A DNA stretch of 64,000 nucleotides from Coturnix japonica (GCF_001577835.2 NC_029521.1:20676470-20740469), one strand, 5' to 3'. Counted from the first letter of the stretch, positions 12,201 to 24,842 are shown. Translations and numbers: made by a program. Notes: generated by a model from the sequence alone, not told the origin.

Positions 12201-15200
12201 AGTGAATCAATTCTCCTTGCCTCTGTCACTGGATTTATCTTGAGTGTAGACTGCAAGAAGGATGCCTAGTCTTTTAAGGTCCAGTGGATACCTGAAGTGC
12301 AGGCAGAATTTGGTTCCAGGGATTAAATATACTTAAATACTTTGAGTACCTAAGTTGCCACTGAAATAGTATTAGGAGGGGCTAAAACAGAAAGGCTTTT
12401 CTAGTTTTAAGTAGCTTACAGTTGTTTTTCAGCAGCACAGAGGGAGTAGGGGTGACGGATGTGATGAAGTAATGAGAAACTTTGATCCTGTTTGTGTTCT
12501 TTAGGTACTTGCCCATCAGCCATCCACACTTCACACGGTCCGTTCCAGAGCTCAGCATTCGACCAAGGTAACTGCTGGTCTCAGTATTGTCTATACACAC
12601 TTTACAGATCTTATATCCATGCAGCTTCCCTGTATTGTTGCATTCCTTTTGGGAATGAGCTAATCCATTCAGAAGTAAGGAGTTACATGTGTAGCATAAC
12701 ATCTTGCTCATTTTTTCTGCTATCTGTGTGTGCTGTGTAATGTACACCATTTCCTTTGGATGTCCTTTTGCCTTAATGTACTGCCCGTCTGAATCATGGT
12801 GTGTCCCATCATGTTGAAAGGATTTCCTCTCTTAAGCCATAAGGCATTGTCACAGTAACATTGGTTTTCTAATTCCTATCTGCATTGCTGGGACCAAACC
12901 TCCTAATTTATGTCCTCTTTCTCTATTTGTAACCAGTGAAATAGAAGGGGATGTAGAAACACTGAGAGATAACACCTGTGAGAAACTTGGACCCTACAGT
13001 GTTGGACAGATGGTCATCTGTTTTGTGAGGAAGGTGAGGTCAGAGTCTTCCTAAGAAGTGTGCTAGGAGGAGACAGCAGGTGGAGGTAACTCCAGAGGCT
13101 GTAGCTTAAACCTGTGAAGAAACTGACAATACCAGGCCCTTAAATAACTATGAGAGTGGCCCACACAAAGCGTAGTGTCCTACGAGAAGTGTAGAGGGAA
13201 GGTGCACTTTCTGTATTTGAGAGAGTTGACTGGTGGTCTTAAATATGCCAGTTTGTTGCCAGCAGATGCTTCCCACCCTGCACTTTAGCAAAACAACCTT
13301 TGATAAATTATTTACACTGTAAGCACTGAGTATGCTCACTGCTGATCCTTTATGTGTGCTTGCCTGTGAATTACAACAGCATTATGTGCTTAAGAGTAGA
13401 TCTGAAATCACAGTTTTTGCTTGATGTGGGCACCAAGACTGAAGTAGTCCTTTCTAGCCTTAAAAATTAGTGAGTTATTGAAGAAGGGGTGTCATGCAGG
13501 TTTTTTTTCTGTTTATTGCCTTTTCAGTATAACACCCTGAAAAATTGGCTGGAGGTAGAAGTCACTCCTGATATTCGAGGAAGAGTTCCTCGTCTACTGC
13601 TGTCTGTGAACACCAAGGTAAGAAGCTATTACAGGTAAGCTACACAATTGAAAAGCTACTGCCATTGATACTTCTGACATCCATGTGAACTCAGTCTAGT
13701 GATGTGCCCTTTAGGCATAACTGCTCCTAAGTGATGAGCAGCGATGCCTGTAGCTCGTTCAGTTTGAGTTGACTGAGCCTTTGGAGGAAAGCTGAGCTAT
13801 CTGTTATGGGTACACATCAGAGATGCATTTAAAAACTTTGAAGCTTCATAGGAGTGTGCACAAAGTCAATGTTGTGCAAAGCTCCTTTTCTGGGAATAGG
13901 TGGAAATCTGTTATCCCTTTCAGGTCTTAAAACATCCAGAAAAGAACTTCAAAAATGGCCAAGCATTGTCTGCTACAGTGACTGGAACAGATGCCTCTGA
14001 AACAAACCTCTTCCTGTCACTCACAGGTACAGTGGCGCCTTAACAGCAGGATACAAGTAAATATAATGCTTCCCTCAGAATTGTATTTTCACTGACCTCC
14101 ACAGTGAATGAAGCTATTACACTTGAGAGCCAAGCTGTAGCTCCTTGTAAAAGAGAACTAACCCCTTGGACCCTGACCCAGGTGTAGCAGTGTGCAGGGC
14201 AAGAGGGGTCAGATCTTTAAGGAACTGCTTACTTATTGTCTCAAACAGAAATCCTATCTGAAGCGCGTATGAATGTATTCCTTTCTGACCTCAAACGTGA
14301 GGTGGTACATCTGCCAATATCTGTATGTTATTCTGAATGTTGTAACTACAGTTAAGGATCTCATCTGTGCTCTCACAACAAGCATGTTGGTGTAAACTGA
14401 GAGAGCACAGACTGCACCCTGTCAGAAGCAAGTGGGTTTGGTATGTGACTGTGACTAAAATCAGCCTCACTGGCTCAGTAGCCCTGAGTATTATAAAGAC
14501 TTTTCCCTCTTTCGTCTTTTGCAGGAATTCAGTCACTGGAACCAGGTACCATCACTGTAGGCATGGTAGCAAAAATGATTCCTCACATTGGTTTGACCAT
14601 CACTTTGCCAGGTGGGAAGACTGGCAAAGTCAGTATCTTTCACCTAAGCGATAAGTACACAGAGAGTCCTCTGAGTGACTTCAAAATTGGCAAGGTTGTC
14701 AGGTCAGTAACTCTTGTTGTTCATTGTTCTTTCAAGCAACGAGGCTTAGAAACATATTCCTATCTGGTGACAGTTTTTTCACTGCCATAAGATGATGTTA
14801 GATCTGGAAGGTTCAGCTTGTTGCTAAGCAGTAATGCTTACTTTTTGGGTTGCCTGTTTAGAAGAGAAGGCTGTAACCTCGTGTGTTTGGCTGAAACATT
14901 GTTTTTTAGGAATGAAAAAACCCCTTTTGACTGCTTTCTTGGACTGTCATTTGAGAGAAGATAATCTCATAGTTAAGCTGATGTTGGGGCTGAGGGAGGT
15001 CAGTTATCCCAGCTCTGCTATAGTTGTGTGTGCAATTTGGCAAACCAGTTGCCTTTACATTTATAATGTTTGAGTAATTGCCTTTCTCTACTGCACAAAC
15101 TTGTTGGGAATGCTGGAGGGTGAAAACAGTCAAGTAATTCAGCTGTAACAATCTTCAGTTCTTTTATGTTTCTAATAGAGACTAGCTACAGCAAACAGAT

Positions 15201-18200
15201 TTGTTTCAAAATGCCCTTCATGTGGTGCCATGAACTTTTGTCATGCTGTTTTGTGTTTGGCAATGAGTACTCCAAGGGACAGAGTGGTTTTTTTCCATTC
15301 AGAGCTTCATTGTGCTGGTGAAAATATCTGTTTCTATGTATGCCTTTATTTAAGGTTGGACTAGATGATCTTGTGGGTCCTTTCCAATCTCGTGATTCTA
15401 TGATTCTATAAGGGTAGAAAATAATCCCTTTGTTTCCTCCCTTTATTTTGCTATGCAGATGTTACATCCTCTCCAACGAGAATGGCAAAATCGAATTATC
15501 TCTTCGGCAGTCCAGGTTGGTGTTTTCCCCTCAAACTATCTCCTACCAGTGAGAAAAAAAGATTGTGAAATCCAGTTGATGTTGCTTTGTACAGTTCATT
15601 GTAAAGTGTTCAGAAGACAAAAGAGCTAGATTTATTTAGTTAGTTTCTGTAAAGGATGAGAGTTGTTTCCTGTGTATCAACAAGTCTGCAAAGTTTGACA
15701 TTTAATTGTGGTGCTCCAAATCTGTTTTATTTGGCTCTGTTTACAGCACCCCATCTGTTCTCTAATGCTATGTGTAACTTAGCAAAGATGCAGACAGTCC
15801 ATAAGAGCATTTGAATTAAGTGAAGGGTGTCTCTGAGCTGATATGTTTTCCAGAGCATACTAGCTGATCTTAATATCAATTTCTTTGTTTAGAGCAGAAT
15901 GTGGTATTTTCAGATGAATGAGTGCTTTACTTTCTTACCTCACTTTTCTTTTAGATTAAACCCAAGGAACAGCAGCAAAGTGGAGGATGTTGAAATAACA
16001 TGCATTAAGGATGTTAAAAAAGGCCAGCTAATAAGAGGCTATGTCAGATCAGTTACTCCATCAGGGGTATTCTTTGGGTGAGCAGCAAAAGAAAACTGTA
16101 CTGGGAAATGGGGGTTCTTAGTAAACTTTGTATGTATGGTTCTGGAGTCTTTAAGGGAGTCTCTGATGTAGTTTTGCATACATACAGTCATTGTGCTTTT
16201 CCTCTTCTGTTATGGACCATTTATTTACATGTTTTCTCCTTTTCAGCTTGTCTGCTTCTCTTCTGGGCCGAATCCTGTTCCAGAATGTTTCCCCTTACTT
16301 TGTACAGAAACACTCCTTATATGAGAAATACCTGCCAGAGGGAAAGCTGCTCACTGCCAAGGTCCTTGAGTAAGTCCAAGGTTCTTGAAAAAGGGCCCTC
16401 AATTAGCAGAAGGGAGAGGAGGAGGTAGGAAGTGGGAATGGAAAGAGAGACAGTAAAAGGTTGGAAGATTTCTGGGACTAGTTCAGATCATTGCAGTCAT
16501 CTTAAATGTTTTTATGATTATTTTCTCCTTTCTCACTGCTTCTGGCAATGCTCTGAAGTGTCAATAAAAAAGAAAATCACGTTGAGCTCTCTCTCCTGCC
16601 TGAGGACACTGAGATGCCAAGTGTCTTGCCTGAATCCCTGGGCTTACCACGCTATTGCGCAGAGGAAGAGAAAAGAAAAGAAGATAATAATAAGAAGAAA
16701 GAAAAGGTTAAGTTGAAGAGAAAACAGAAAAGAGTGAACTCTGAGAGTGAGCAGGTATGGATGTGATTGCTTAGGGCATAATAAGGGGCTTGTTTGGCCC
16801 AAATAATGACTGCTGACTGGGAAGATCTTCTGGGATCAGGCTGGGGAATTCAGGTAGGGAAAAAAGTATTGAATTTCATTGGAGATCTCTAGAGATGAGA
16901 AATAGATCCTTTTGGGTTGGAGTTTACTGAATAAGCAGCCCATTTATGTTGCTTATACGAGCTGTTCTATTGATTTTTGCCAACAGATGTAGGTGAGCAT
17001 GGGTTTTTTCTGTTGTCTTCATTATATAAGAGCACAGTGGGGAATGCTGTGCCAGGGCACTGCCCTTTCTCTGCCGCCAAACTCATTACTGTGCATTCAG
17101 AACTGTTAGTAAGACTTAGTCCAGATGTCTTCATTCACCAAGTGCTCATTCCCTCCTGTCGTAGGAAACAAAGCCAAAAAAAAGGAAGTTCTCCCCAGCA
17201 GATGAAAATGACAGTGGAATTGAGGTGTATTACCGGGAAGAAGAGGATGGAGACCAGGAGGAAGAGGCAGCTGATAAGAAGTCTAAGGTGAGAAGTTGAA
17301 AGGAGTACATAATTTGGAAAGAACTTTGCAGCTCTATGGAGATGTATGAGTTCTAACTGGAGTGGCAGTAACTGTCATTGCCAGAGGTACAAGGGCACAG
17401 TTTGTCAGGTGCAAATGGTGCAAGATGAACTGGGTTTTATTTACAGCAAAGGTGACCAGAGTTAAATGCTTTTCTGGTGAACTGTTTGCAAGTGGAAGTC
17501 TATGGTAGGCTGTCACAGTAGGCTGTATCCCAAACAAATAGCATCTGTGTCTGGTTACAGTGTAAATTACAGTTTTAATCTTAAGATTAAAACCTAGGAC
17601 GTGCTCTGTTTTCCTCCAAGCAGATAAGGAAACGTGGTGAAGTTCCCAGGCTGCAAGTTTCTACAGGCTTCACATGGGATGAGGACGTGAGTGCAGTGGA
17701 AGTGCCTGTACTGAATCAGAAGGAAGAGAGCTCAGAGAGTGAGGAGGAGGAGGAGAATCTGCAGTCTAAGGTACTGTGTTCTAGTATCACCTGCATGGGA
17801 GACACCACATGGTGGCCATCACATGTTGTCTTGATGCTTGTATGTCTGATTGCCTTGGAGCAAAACCTTGTAACCCAAGGGACTGAGTGCTAGGTTTAGC
17901 AGCCGGTAATCTCTGAAGCAGAGAAGAAAAATAGGGATTCTCACATAGGTATGTAAAAATAAAAAGATAAAAAATTATGATCAAACAGTTTAATGAAGTT
18001 AAAATACTTGTTCTTGATTTCAACTGGTTTTCATTTTTTAAAATTGTTATTCTAAATTTGAAGAGATGGAGATGGAAAATGTTTTCAAATTACAGCTCTC
18101 TTAGAATACAAAGAAGTGCTTCTTTATACTGTAATTATTGCTTTTTAGGAGGGTGTTTCAGTATGAGCAATCCAGAAAAACTGGGAACAAGCTCATGAAA

Positions 18201-21200
18201 TGCTTTCATATTTACTCTTCAGGTTTTTCTGTCCCTCAAACCTTCCCTCTTTAGAGGCTACACATGGCAAATACTTTGCCTAAGGTGTAGTTACCTTGTG
18301 CTGAGAACTATGCTGTCGTTTATTTCTAGTTTAGACCTGAGTCACCCTGGTGATCCAGCAACATACCCCAGTCTTGCACAATTTCTCCCCTTGTGTCCTG
18401 GATTTTTAGAGTGGAAGATGGTGGCAAATGCCAGCCTGGGGGGGTTGAGGTTAAAGAATAAAAGCAAGGGTGGATGTGAAAGTGTGAATCCTGCATTTGG
18501 GATGCAAGACTAATGAGGCACTTATGGCCCTTGATGTATTTCATTAGAAGAAACTGGATTTCATGTAGTTTTTCTCTTTTTGGAGTTGTGAAGTGTGTAT
18601 GTGTATGTGGAGGGTAAGGGTGTCATTCTCCTGTTCCCTGAAAAAATTGTCCTCCTTCTCTTGAGAAACCTCCCCAGCATTGGATATGTTGGGGTCTGAC
18701 TGTGCTTTATCTGGGCTTGCCTGTTCTGACATAAAGTACCTGTTCTTCCCCAATCCTTCATCAGAAGAAACAGACAAAGAAGGAGAAGGAGCTGGAGAAG
18801 CAGCAGAAGGAGAAAGAGCTATGCAAATTAGAGGCAGCCCTGATGGACCCCAGTCGTCAGCCCCAGTCAGCAGATGATTTTGACCGACTAGTGCTGAGTA
18901 GTCCCAACAGCTCCATCCTCTGGCTGCAGTATATGGCTTTCCACCTCCAGGCTACTGAGATTGAGAAGGCTAGAGCTGTGGCAGAGAGAGCACTTAAAAC
19001 AATCTGTTTCAGGTAATAATGGGGCTTTGCCTTTCTTTGCCTTGTGGAATAAATAATAGTGGGTTAATGGTGATGGGAGAAGAACACTGGTAGTGCCATC
19101 AGTGTGTGAGTGCATGTGAGGTAGGAAGTTCTGTTTCAGGGAGCTCAGAAGAATTAAATGGTAGCAATTATCAAATGGTAGCAATTGTCGGCTGGCCCTT
19201 TGAAGGTATGAGGTGAGTCACTGCGCTTGGCCTGCAGCTGGATTGCTGCAGCTTGTGGACACAGTAACTCCCCAGGGTATCACTTAGTACACAGACATAC
19301 CTCTGAGCAGTTGGAAGGGTCTGGAAGAGTGCAGTGCTGTTAGTGATGCCCTTAAATGAAGTAATGAAATAAACTGTGAAACTCATATTGCCCATTCTAC
19401 AGGGCTACACCCTTGGGTATTAAAGCATCTCCACAGCATGGTAAAGTGCATTGTGTTTTCTTCAATTATCCTTGTGGTTTTTAATTACAAACGACAGTGA
19501 TAAAAAATTGTAGGATGAAACAACTGCTGTGCTTATTCCAAAAGTGGTTTTTCACTTGTCTTGATAACAGGCTACGAGTCAGCAAGTCTTCAGGTGGCTT
19601 GCAAAAAGCTGATGTAGGCTGATAAAAGGCTGTATGTTCTTGTTCACTTCTGCTTTAAGGGAAGAACAAGAGAAACTGAATGTCTGGGTTGCTCTTCTAA
19701 ACTTGGAGAACATGTATGGCACTGAGGAGACACTGATGAAGGTCTTTGAGAGAGCTGTTCAATACAATGAACCTCTGAAAGTCTTCCAGCATCTGTGTGA
19801 TATCTACGCCAGTTCTGAGAAGTACAAGGTGAGATTGTGCAAGCACTTCCCAGGCAAGTATCCTGTTCTGTCATGTCAGTAAACCACCAGTCCTGGCTGC
19901 ATAAGCTTCTGGCTCTCAGATGTTAACCCTGTCCTGTTCCTAACTGGGATTAGTAATTGTGGTTGGCATCAGACGAAGAATTATTGATACTTACTTCTCA
20001 CAGATGTTCAGAGATGCTTGGTCCAGGAACAAGAGTTTAATGAGCAATAGTCTAATGAGCTACAGGGCTTTGTTACAAGTCTGTTGTGATCTAACCCAAC
20101 TTTGCCATTCCAGCAAGCAGAAGAATTGTACCACACAATGCTGAAGCGTTTCCGTCAGGAGAAATCAGTGTGGCTGAAATACGCCTCTTTCCTCCTGAAG
20201 CAAGGCCAGACTGAGGCTACACACAGGCTTTTGGAGCGTGCTCTCAAGGCTCTGCCCACCAAAGAACGTAAGCACTTGTTGCTAATCGTAACTTGGTCTA
20301 TGTATTTGTGGGTATCCAGTAGATGGTCTGCCTTCTGATATCTCTGCATGTGACAGTGGTTATACTAAGTGAAAACTGCAGCCGGATAGTGTTGAATCTG
20401 CTTTCCTTGAGTGTAAGAGGAGGGGAAATTTCAGCCTGGTTATCAGTACTAAAGACTCTTGTAAAACAAAAAAAAATTGCAGCTCCTTCACTCTGACCCT
20501 CCACCTTAGACCAGAATCACTTTACACACTAGTCTCTGAACAGAGATGATGCTGTCTCTGTTCTCTTCATAGGAATGAGGGCTGCTGTGATCCCCTAATA
20601 TGTCATTTCTTGTTCCAGATGTGGATGTCATTTCAAGGTTTGCACAGTTGGAGTTCCGTTTTGGTGACGCAGAACATGCCAAGGCCCTGTTTGAAAGTAC
20701 TCTCAGCAGCTACCCAAAGCGAACAGATATCTGGTCCATCTACATGGACATCATGATCAAACAGGGCAGCCAGAAGGAAATACGGTAAGTTGTGCTATAA
20801 GCAACGGGGAAAGGGACAGTATAATGCTTGAAGTAACACCCGAAAAGAGCACAAGTGCCCTGCAACATGATATTGTTGAGTGCCTTCCAGAGCAAAGGAG
20901 AATTTGTATCTCATAGAGAAGAACAAAATCTTGTTCTCTCCAGGTCTGGGAAGACTCCAAGGAGATCTGCATGGCAGAGTTAGCAATTAATAGTAAGGAG
21001 TGACCTGCAGAACTAGAGTGCTTACAGTAAGGTTCAGCCCTTTTATCTCTTGTAACATGAAACTAAGGAGAATGGTCTCTTTTTTGCTGCGATGACAAAA
21101 GGAAGTTCAGCTTCTCACACTATAGATCCAGCTGCAGGCATTTCATGACCATTGGGTCAAATACAATGGCTGGATCTTAGTGTAAGTCATCCTGCAACTT

Positions 21201-21552
21201 TAGAGTTACGAGGAGGGTTTCTGCTTTGAGGCTTTCATCAGTTCTCATGAATCTGTTCCTTGAGGCATTAGATGGTGAATCTCCTGTGAGTTTCTGCTCT
21301 TTGCTCAGTGACAAGGTACAGGGCTTGTGTTGACTGCTGTCACCAACGTAGCAATCTGAATCACTTTGTTTTTTTTGCAGGGACATCTTTGAGAGGGTCA
21401 TACACCTGAACTTAGCACCAAAGAAGATGAAATTCTTCTTTAAGCGCTACCTGGATTATGAGAAGAAATATGGTACAACAGAAACTGTCATGGCTGTTAA
21501 GACAGCAGCAATGGAGTATGTAGAGGCCAAGAGTTCCCTTGCTGACACCTAA
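228..21552 (+). CDS. PDCD11: PDCD11 / RRP5 homologue, 35 coding exons, 1836 aa (gene-level entry)
   Basis: This is the RRP5 homologue, a nucleolar protein needed for pre-rRNA processing and assembly of both ribosomal subunits, and also described as an NF-kappa-B-binding protein. I joined 35 exons by GT-AG sites and matching phases; they sum to 5511 nt (1836 codons plus stop). Length, order and most exon edges agree with remembered human PDCD11 (about 1871 aa). The start at 228 is chosen because the peptide [12 protein letters not shown] matches the human start [12 protein letters not shown], and the codon has G at -3 and +4. The layout is a basic N-terminal tail (1-80), about a dozen S1 RNA-binding repeats (about 80-1400), a Lys/Glu-rich linker (about 1400-1560) and HAT repeats (about 1560-1836). 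Every exon is open and no broken reading frame was seen. Exon coordinates are given in the block entries that follow. Confidence 0.95.
3571..7568 (+). CDS. PDCD11: PDCD11 coding exons 6-13: S1 repeats
   Basis: Exons are 3571-3752, 4280-4387, 4835-5041, 5367-5491, 6049-6109, 6632-6778, 6907-7158 and 7425-7568, roughly residues 232-640. S1 cores are visible as [14 protein letters not shown] followed by APLGISLTF, then [18 protein letters not shown] with [10 protein letters not shown], then [19 protein letters not shown] with GLVPVNELS. Exon 5367-5491 ends in phase 2 so that its final TA joins C from 6049 to encode Tyr ([13 protein letters not shown] against human LRTSIIEAQYLRY). That join fixes the donor at 5492 and not at the earlier GT at 5490. 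Confidence 0.92.
8130..12019 (+). CDS. PDCD11: PDCD11 coding exons 14-19: S1 repeats
   Basis: Exons are 8130-8330, 8894-9064, 9396-9615, 10757-10909, 11223-11338 and 11499-12019, roughly residues 641-1100. Recognisable pieces include [19 protein letters not shown] with [28 protein letters not shown] with GLAPKT, and a further S1 copy, [20 protein letters not shown] with IHASRILD. The 521-nt exon is by far the longest. Its acceptor is a tandem TTTAGCAG, so use of the first AG would start it at 11496 and add one Gln. Its last two bases AG join G at 12505 to make Arg ([14 protein letters not shown] against human RDMKTFKYLPISHP). Confidence 0.92.
12505..16369 (+). CDS. PDCD11: PDCD11 coding exons 20-27: last S1 repeats
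   Basis: Exons are 12505-12567, 12937-13033, 13528-13617, 13924-14026, 14525-14702, 15459-15515, 15955-16077 and 16247-16369, roughly residues 1101-1378. They are short and mostly split codons (phases 1 and 2), so the phase agreement across all eight joins supports the chain. Visible S1 elements are [40 protein letters not shown] with [10 protein letters not shown], and [32 protein letters not shown] matches human [13 protein letters not shown] at the end of the block. Confidence 0.92.
16559..17770 (+). CDS. PDCD11: PDCD11 coding exons 28-30: charged linker
   Basis: Exons are 16559-16754, 17165-17287 and 17624-17770, roughly residues 1379-1534. The first closes the final S1 domain ([17 protein letters not shown] against human RLNHQKNLVELSFLPGD). 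The rest is a low-complexity Lys/Glu/Arg linker with VYYREEEDG (human VYYREGKEE) and [10 protein letters not shown] (human LSSGFAWNVG). The region is poorly conserved in length and composition between species, so the 16559 acceptor, which has a weak tract just before it, rests mainly on phase and on the aligned NHVELS. The 17624 acceptor is another tandem AAGCAG site. Confidence 0.88.
18765..21552 (+). CDS. PDCD11: PDCD11 coding exons 31-35: C-terminal HAT repeats and stop
   Basis: Exons are 18765-19012, 19660-19828, 20114-20267, 20619-20784 and 21381-21552, roughly residues 1535-1836. After a basic start the sequence becomes nearly identical to human ([60 protein letters not shown]). These are half-a-TPR (HAT) repeats, a helical scaffold used in RNA-processing complexes; in yeast Rrp5 the equivalent region acts in 18S rRNA processing. 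The protein ends EAKSSLADT with TAA at 21550-21552. Conservation here is the highest in the gene. Confidence 0.95.
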
Positions 21553-21700
21553 ACACAGCGCAAGCAAAAGCAGAGACTCCACTCTCCATGCAAAGTGGGA
21601 ACTGAGAGGCATGGAGTTTCCATGGACAGTGTATTTCTGAAGAGTACTGGTCTGTGACCAAACTGAAGTAGAAGGATCAAACAATCTAAAGAAAAGATTT

Positions 21701-21706
21701 CATAAA
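21701..21706 (+). terminator. PDCD11: Candidate PDCD11 poly(A) signal, variant CATAAA
   Basis: No AATAAA or ATTAAA is present in the ~450 bases after the stop. CATAAA, a known weak variant, lies 149 bases after the stop and is followed within 25 bases by a GT-rich stretch (TGTGTGCAGCTTTGTCTGTT). This would give a 3'UTR of about 170 bases. It is inferred from position and composition only. Confidence 0.35.
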
Positions 21707-21999
21707 TGTGTGCAGCTTTGTCTGTTACAGATAACCTTTGTCTGTTGGTGACTAAAGACAGTTTTAAGTACAGATCGTTTTATAATCAGTGTAAACATCA
21801 CACCCCTACCTGGTCTACTTTCCTATGGAAATAGTGCTGTTGCAATTCACTGTCTTTAGGTACAGTGATGTGTTACTGATTTCTCTGGCAAGATGGCAGA
21901 GAAGAATCTTGCCTTTCACTTTTTTTTGATACTTAGAAAGATTAACCCGAAGTCCTTTTGTGCTTCTAGTGATTGACAGTGCAACCCCAAATCGTGATG

Positions 22000-22412
22000 T
22001 AGATGAGGTTGGGAATTACCTTGTTCAAACCCCTGCTCAAAGCAGGGTCAGATAGAGTAGGTTGCCTGGGGCCACATCCAGTTTGGTTTTGATCTCCAAG
22101 GATGGAGATGCCACAGACTGTCTGCCAACCTATTCTGGTGTTTGTCTATGTTTACAGTAAAAAAAAAGGAAGAAAATACCTTTATTTTACATTCAAATGG
22201 AGTTTCTTGCACTTCAATATGTGCCCATTTTCTCTTGTGCTGTCCCAGGACACCACTAAGAATTGTTTGGTTCAACCTTTTTTATACTCTCCTGACAATT
22301 ATTTATACACATGGATAAGATCTGGCTTGAGCCTTTCTTCAAACTGAAAGCTCCAGCTCTGTTTCTCTTTTGTGTGTGATGGATGCTCCAGTCCCGTTGT
22401 CATCTTCCACTC
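22000..22412 (-). mobile_element. CR1 LINE 3' fragment, old
   Basis: Read on the plus strand this segment is the reverse complement of a CR1 3' region. It shows CTGCTCAAAGCAGGGTCAGA, AGTAGGTTGCCTGGGGCCAC, GGATGGAGATGCCACAGAC, TGTGCCCATTTTCTCTTGT, a degraded 'heat-TTTATACACATGGATAAGAT' stretch and ATGCTCCAGTCCC, in the usual CR1 order. It is clearly diverged, is interrupted by an A-rich run near 22155, and has no coding capacity. Edges are approximate. Confidence 0.85.
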
Positions 22413-23414
22413 TGGTAAACTCAGTGATAGTATTTCTACAATAAGATGTGGGTGATGTGATGGTTTTTTATAGACAGAGAATTGAAAGTGAGGGGAAAAA
22501 GCATGGAATGCAAAGAGGTGATTATCCACTGTAGACACTAGCAAGTGGATGCCCAAGTTCAAAACAATGAACTTGAATAACCTCACTCATAATGTGCTCT
22601 GAACTTGAAACCAGAGTTCTGCAGGACTCAACACTTCTGCCTCTCTGAATGCCCAGCATGGGCAAGGCTGAGTAATTAAGCATTCAGTTAATTCCCAAAT
22701 CCGATGGGATCTAAAAACAAGTTATTTTCCTGCTTATCCCCAGGGACAGCAGGGTGCTGGACCCATACTTAATGCTCTTCTAGAGAAGGAGGAAACTTTC
22801 TTGAAACATCCAATAGCAGCTGCTGTGATTCCCTTTTTTTTTTTTTTTAAACAGCATAATAGAATATGTAAATAAGTATCTGAGTTGAAAACAAGATCCC
22901 TTTGAGGTATTACTTCTTTATGATTACAGGGATTATTATAGTCTATACAGTAGTCAGCAGGGAAAATGTAAGAGCTGTGTGTAATTCTGTGTGCTGGAGC
23001 CTGGTTTAAGCCTGGCTAGCTGCTGTAAAGCGTGCCCTAACTCAGCCTGCAGGCTGCTCTGTGATGGCATTGCTTTCAGCCTCTGCAGGAGGAGCATAGA
23101 GCGTGTGAGCTCAGCCTTCCTGATCCAGCATGCCTGGAAGACAGGCGCCTTGGCTTCCCTTTTGGTATTTTGCTTGCTTACACTGAGTTAAAAAGCTATG
23201 TGGCTTAATGTCCTACTTTGAGTATTTTTGCAGAAGTTAATCAAGTCTGCTTCTTCCCCCATGCTTTTCCTTGTCTCTTTGCTCCCAGCATTTCCCACAC
23301 ATTGGCAGCTCTCACCCTGACTTCTTTCCTTCTTTGGTACTTTCTTCCTTGTACTGACCTCACCTCACCCTCAGTGGGGAAGGATGAGTGACTACCTTGG
23401 CAGGGTTATAGATA

Positions 23415-23490
23415 ACCCTGTTCATTGCAGGGGAGATGAAAGAGATGACCATTAACAGCCATTTCCAACTCAAATGATTCTATGATTCAC
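23415..23490 (+). mobile_element. CR1 LINE 3' tail, short
   Basis: The segment reads TTCATTGCAGGGGAGATGAA ... CATTTCCAACTCAAATGATT and then CTATGATTC, the standard end of CR1 with its terminal ATTCTATG octamer. It is only the last ~75 bases of the element, 5'-truncated as is typical for this family. Confidence 0.75.
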
Positions 23491-24698
23491 AAGGGTGCTG
23501 GTGGGCTACAAGGGCCAGAAGCCCAGAGCTGCGTTATCAGGGACCATGCTCAGGGCTATGGAAGAAGGGAGGGAAAACAGGAAAAAAAATCCTTATAATT
23601 GCATTGAGATTTGCTTCGTATTAGAGAAATACTACAGCACGTTATTTCCAACAGCAGTGGTTTGCTCTGTTCCTTGCTGTCAGCTGCTGGCCCAAATCTG
23701 CCTCTCCGGGAAGATGGTGGGAAAATGGGCAAGCTGCACAAGTCTTTGGCCCATCCCTACACATAGAAAGCAGCTGGAGTTGATGGAGAAGAGAGAAGCT
23801 AAACAAGCAAAGGCTGGGCTGTACACATGCTGTGTTATTAGGATAAACAAATCCTTTAGCAAGCATTGTGTCTTGCCCCTCTCCTTCAAAAGGAGGGGAG
23901 AGGAGGAGGAAGTAGAGGTGGTTCAAAGGAATGAGGTATGTCAGGAAGGCAAGTAAGAGGAATATGCTCATGCAACTGTTTCAGCAAGTTACCTCGCATC
24001 TGCTGACTTGCATGTGGGGGTGGCAGGGATGTGTGCATGTTCACCCCTGAGGGCCTATGAGGAGAAATGCAAATTAACTTTTTTTTATCTCAAGTGAATG
24101 CAGATTTTTTAGTTTTTATTTAACTTGCATATGATCATTCCTGAATGTTGGGTCAGCTGCTGGCTGGGCCTTCCCATAAATGAAAGGCAAATTATGGCGG
24201 AGCTGATCATGAGTCCTGGGACACTTCCTCTGCTAGTTTATAATACGTGGTGATACTTTAAACACAGTATTTTGGTGTTACCTAAACACAAGAGGATGTA
24301 AATATTCAATAGAAAGCAAAAATAAGTTCCCAGGTCTTGGCTTCAAAGGAAATATTAAAACATGCCTTCTGTGACCCCCTTAAGAAATGTCAAAAGGCAA
24401 CAAAAAAAAACCCTCATTTAATAGTTTATTTCAAATCTTGTGTTTAAGCTTCTCTGAGTTCAGTGAGCTTTTTTTTGTTTGTTTCTTAACAGTTCAAGGC
24501 TTTTCAGTAAATGGCATAGTGGAAGTGGAAGTTGTGTCTGTAGAGAAAATGTACAAGTAGGAAAACCAAACTCCATTGTCCTGCCTCTTCTGATGCAGTA
24601 GCAATAGAGCAGATGAGTGCATGTAACGTGGTATTTTGGCTGGCAAGTTTCTTGCCCCCTTTCCCTGGAAGAAATATGCTCTGTTAGTACAGTAAAGT

Positions 24699-24699
24699 A

Positions 24700-24746
<47 letters not shown>

Positions 24747-24842
24747 GTATGTATATGTATATACATATCATATGTGTGTACATACACAATATATATATAC
24801 ATATATATGTGTGTGTATATACATATAATTATATGTATGTAA
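24699..24842. repeat. AT / GTAT microsatellite
   Basis: About 30 bases of perfect (AT)n from 24704 pass into (GTAT)n and then into mixed TATATG, CATATA, (GT)n and (AT)n blocks. The whole is an alternating purine-pyrimidine tract of about 140 bases with many short self-complementary pieces. It opens long artificial reading frames on both strands, which are not genes. Confidence 0.9.

Noticed and set aside
13731-13776. Possible box C/D snoRNA in a PDCD11 intron (GTGATGA ... CTGA)
   Set aside because: The boxes are only 46 bases apart and the flanks do not form the terminal stem expected next to them; the match is probably chance.
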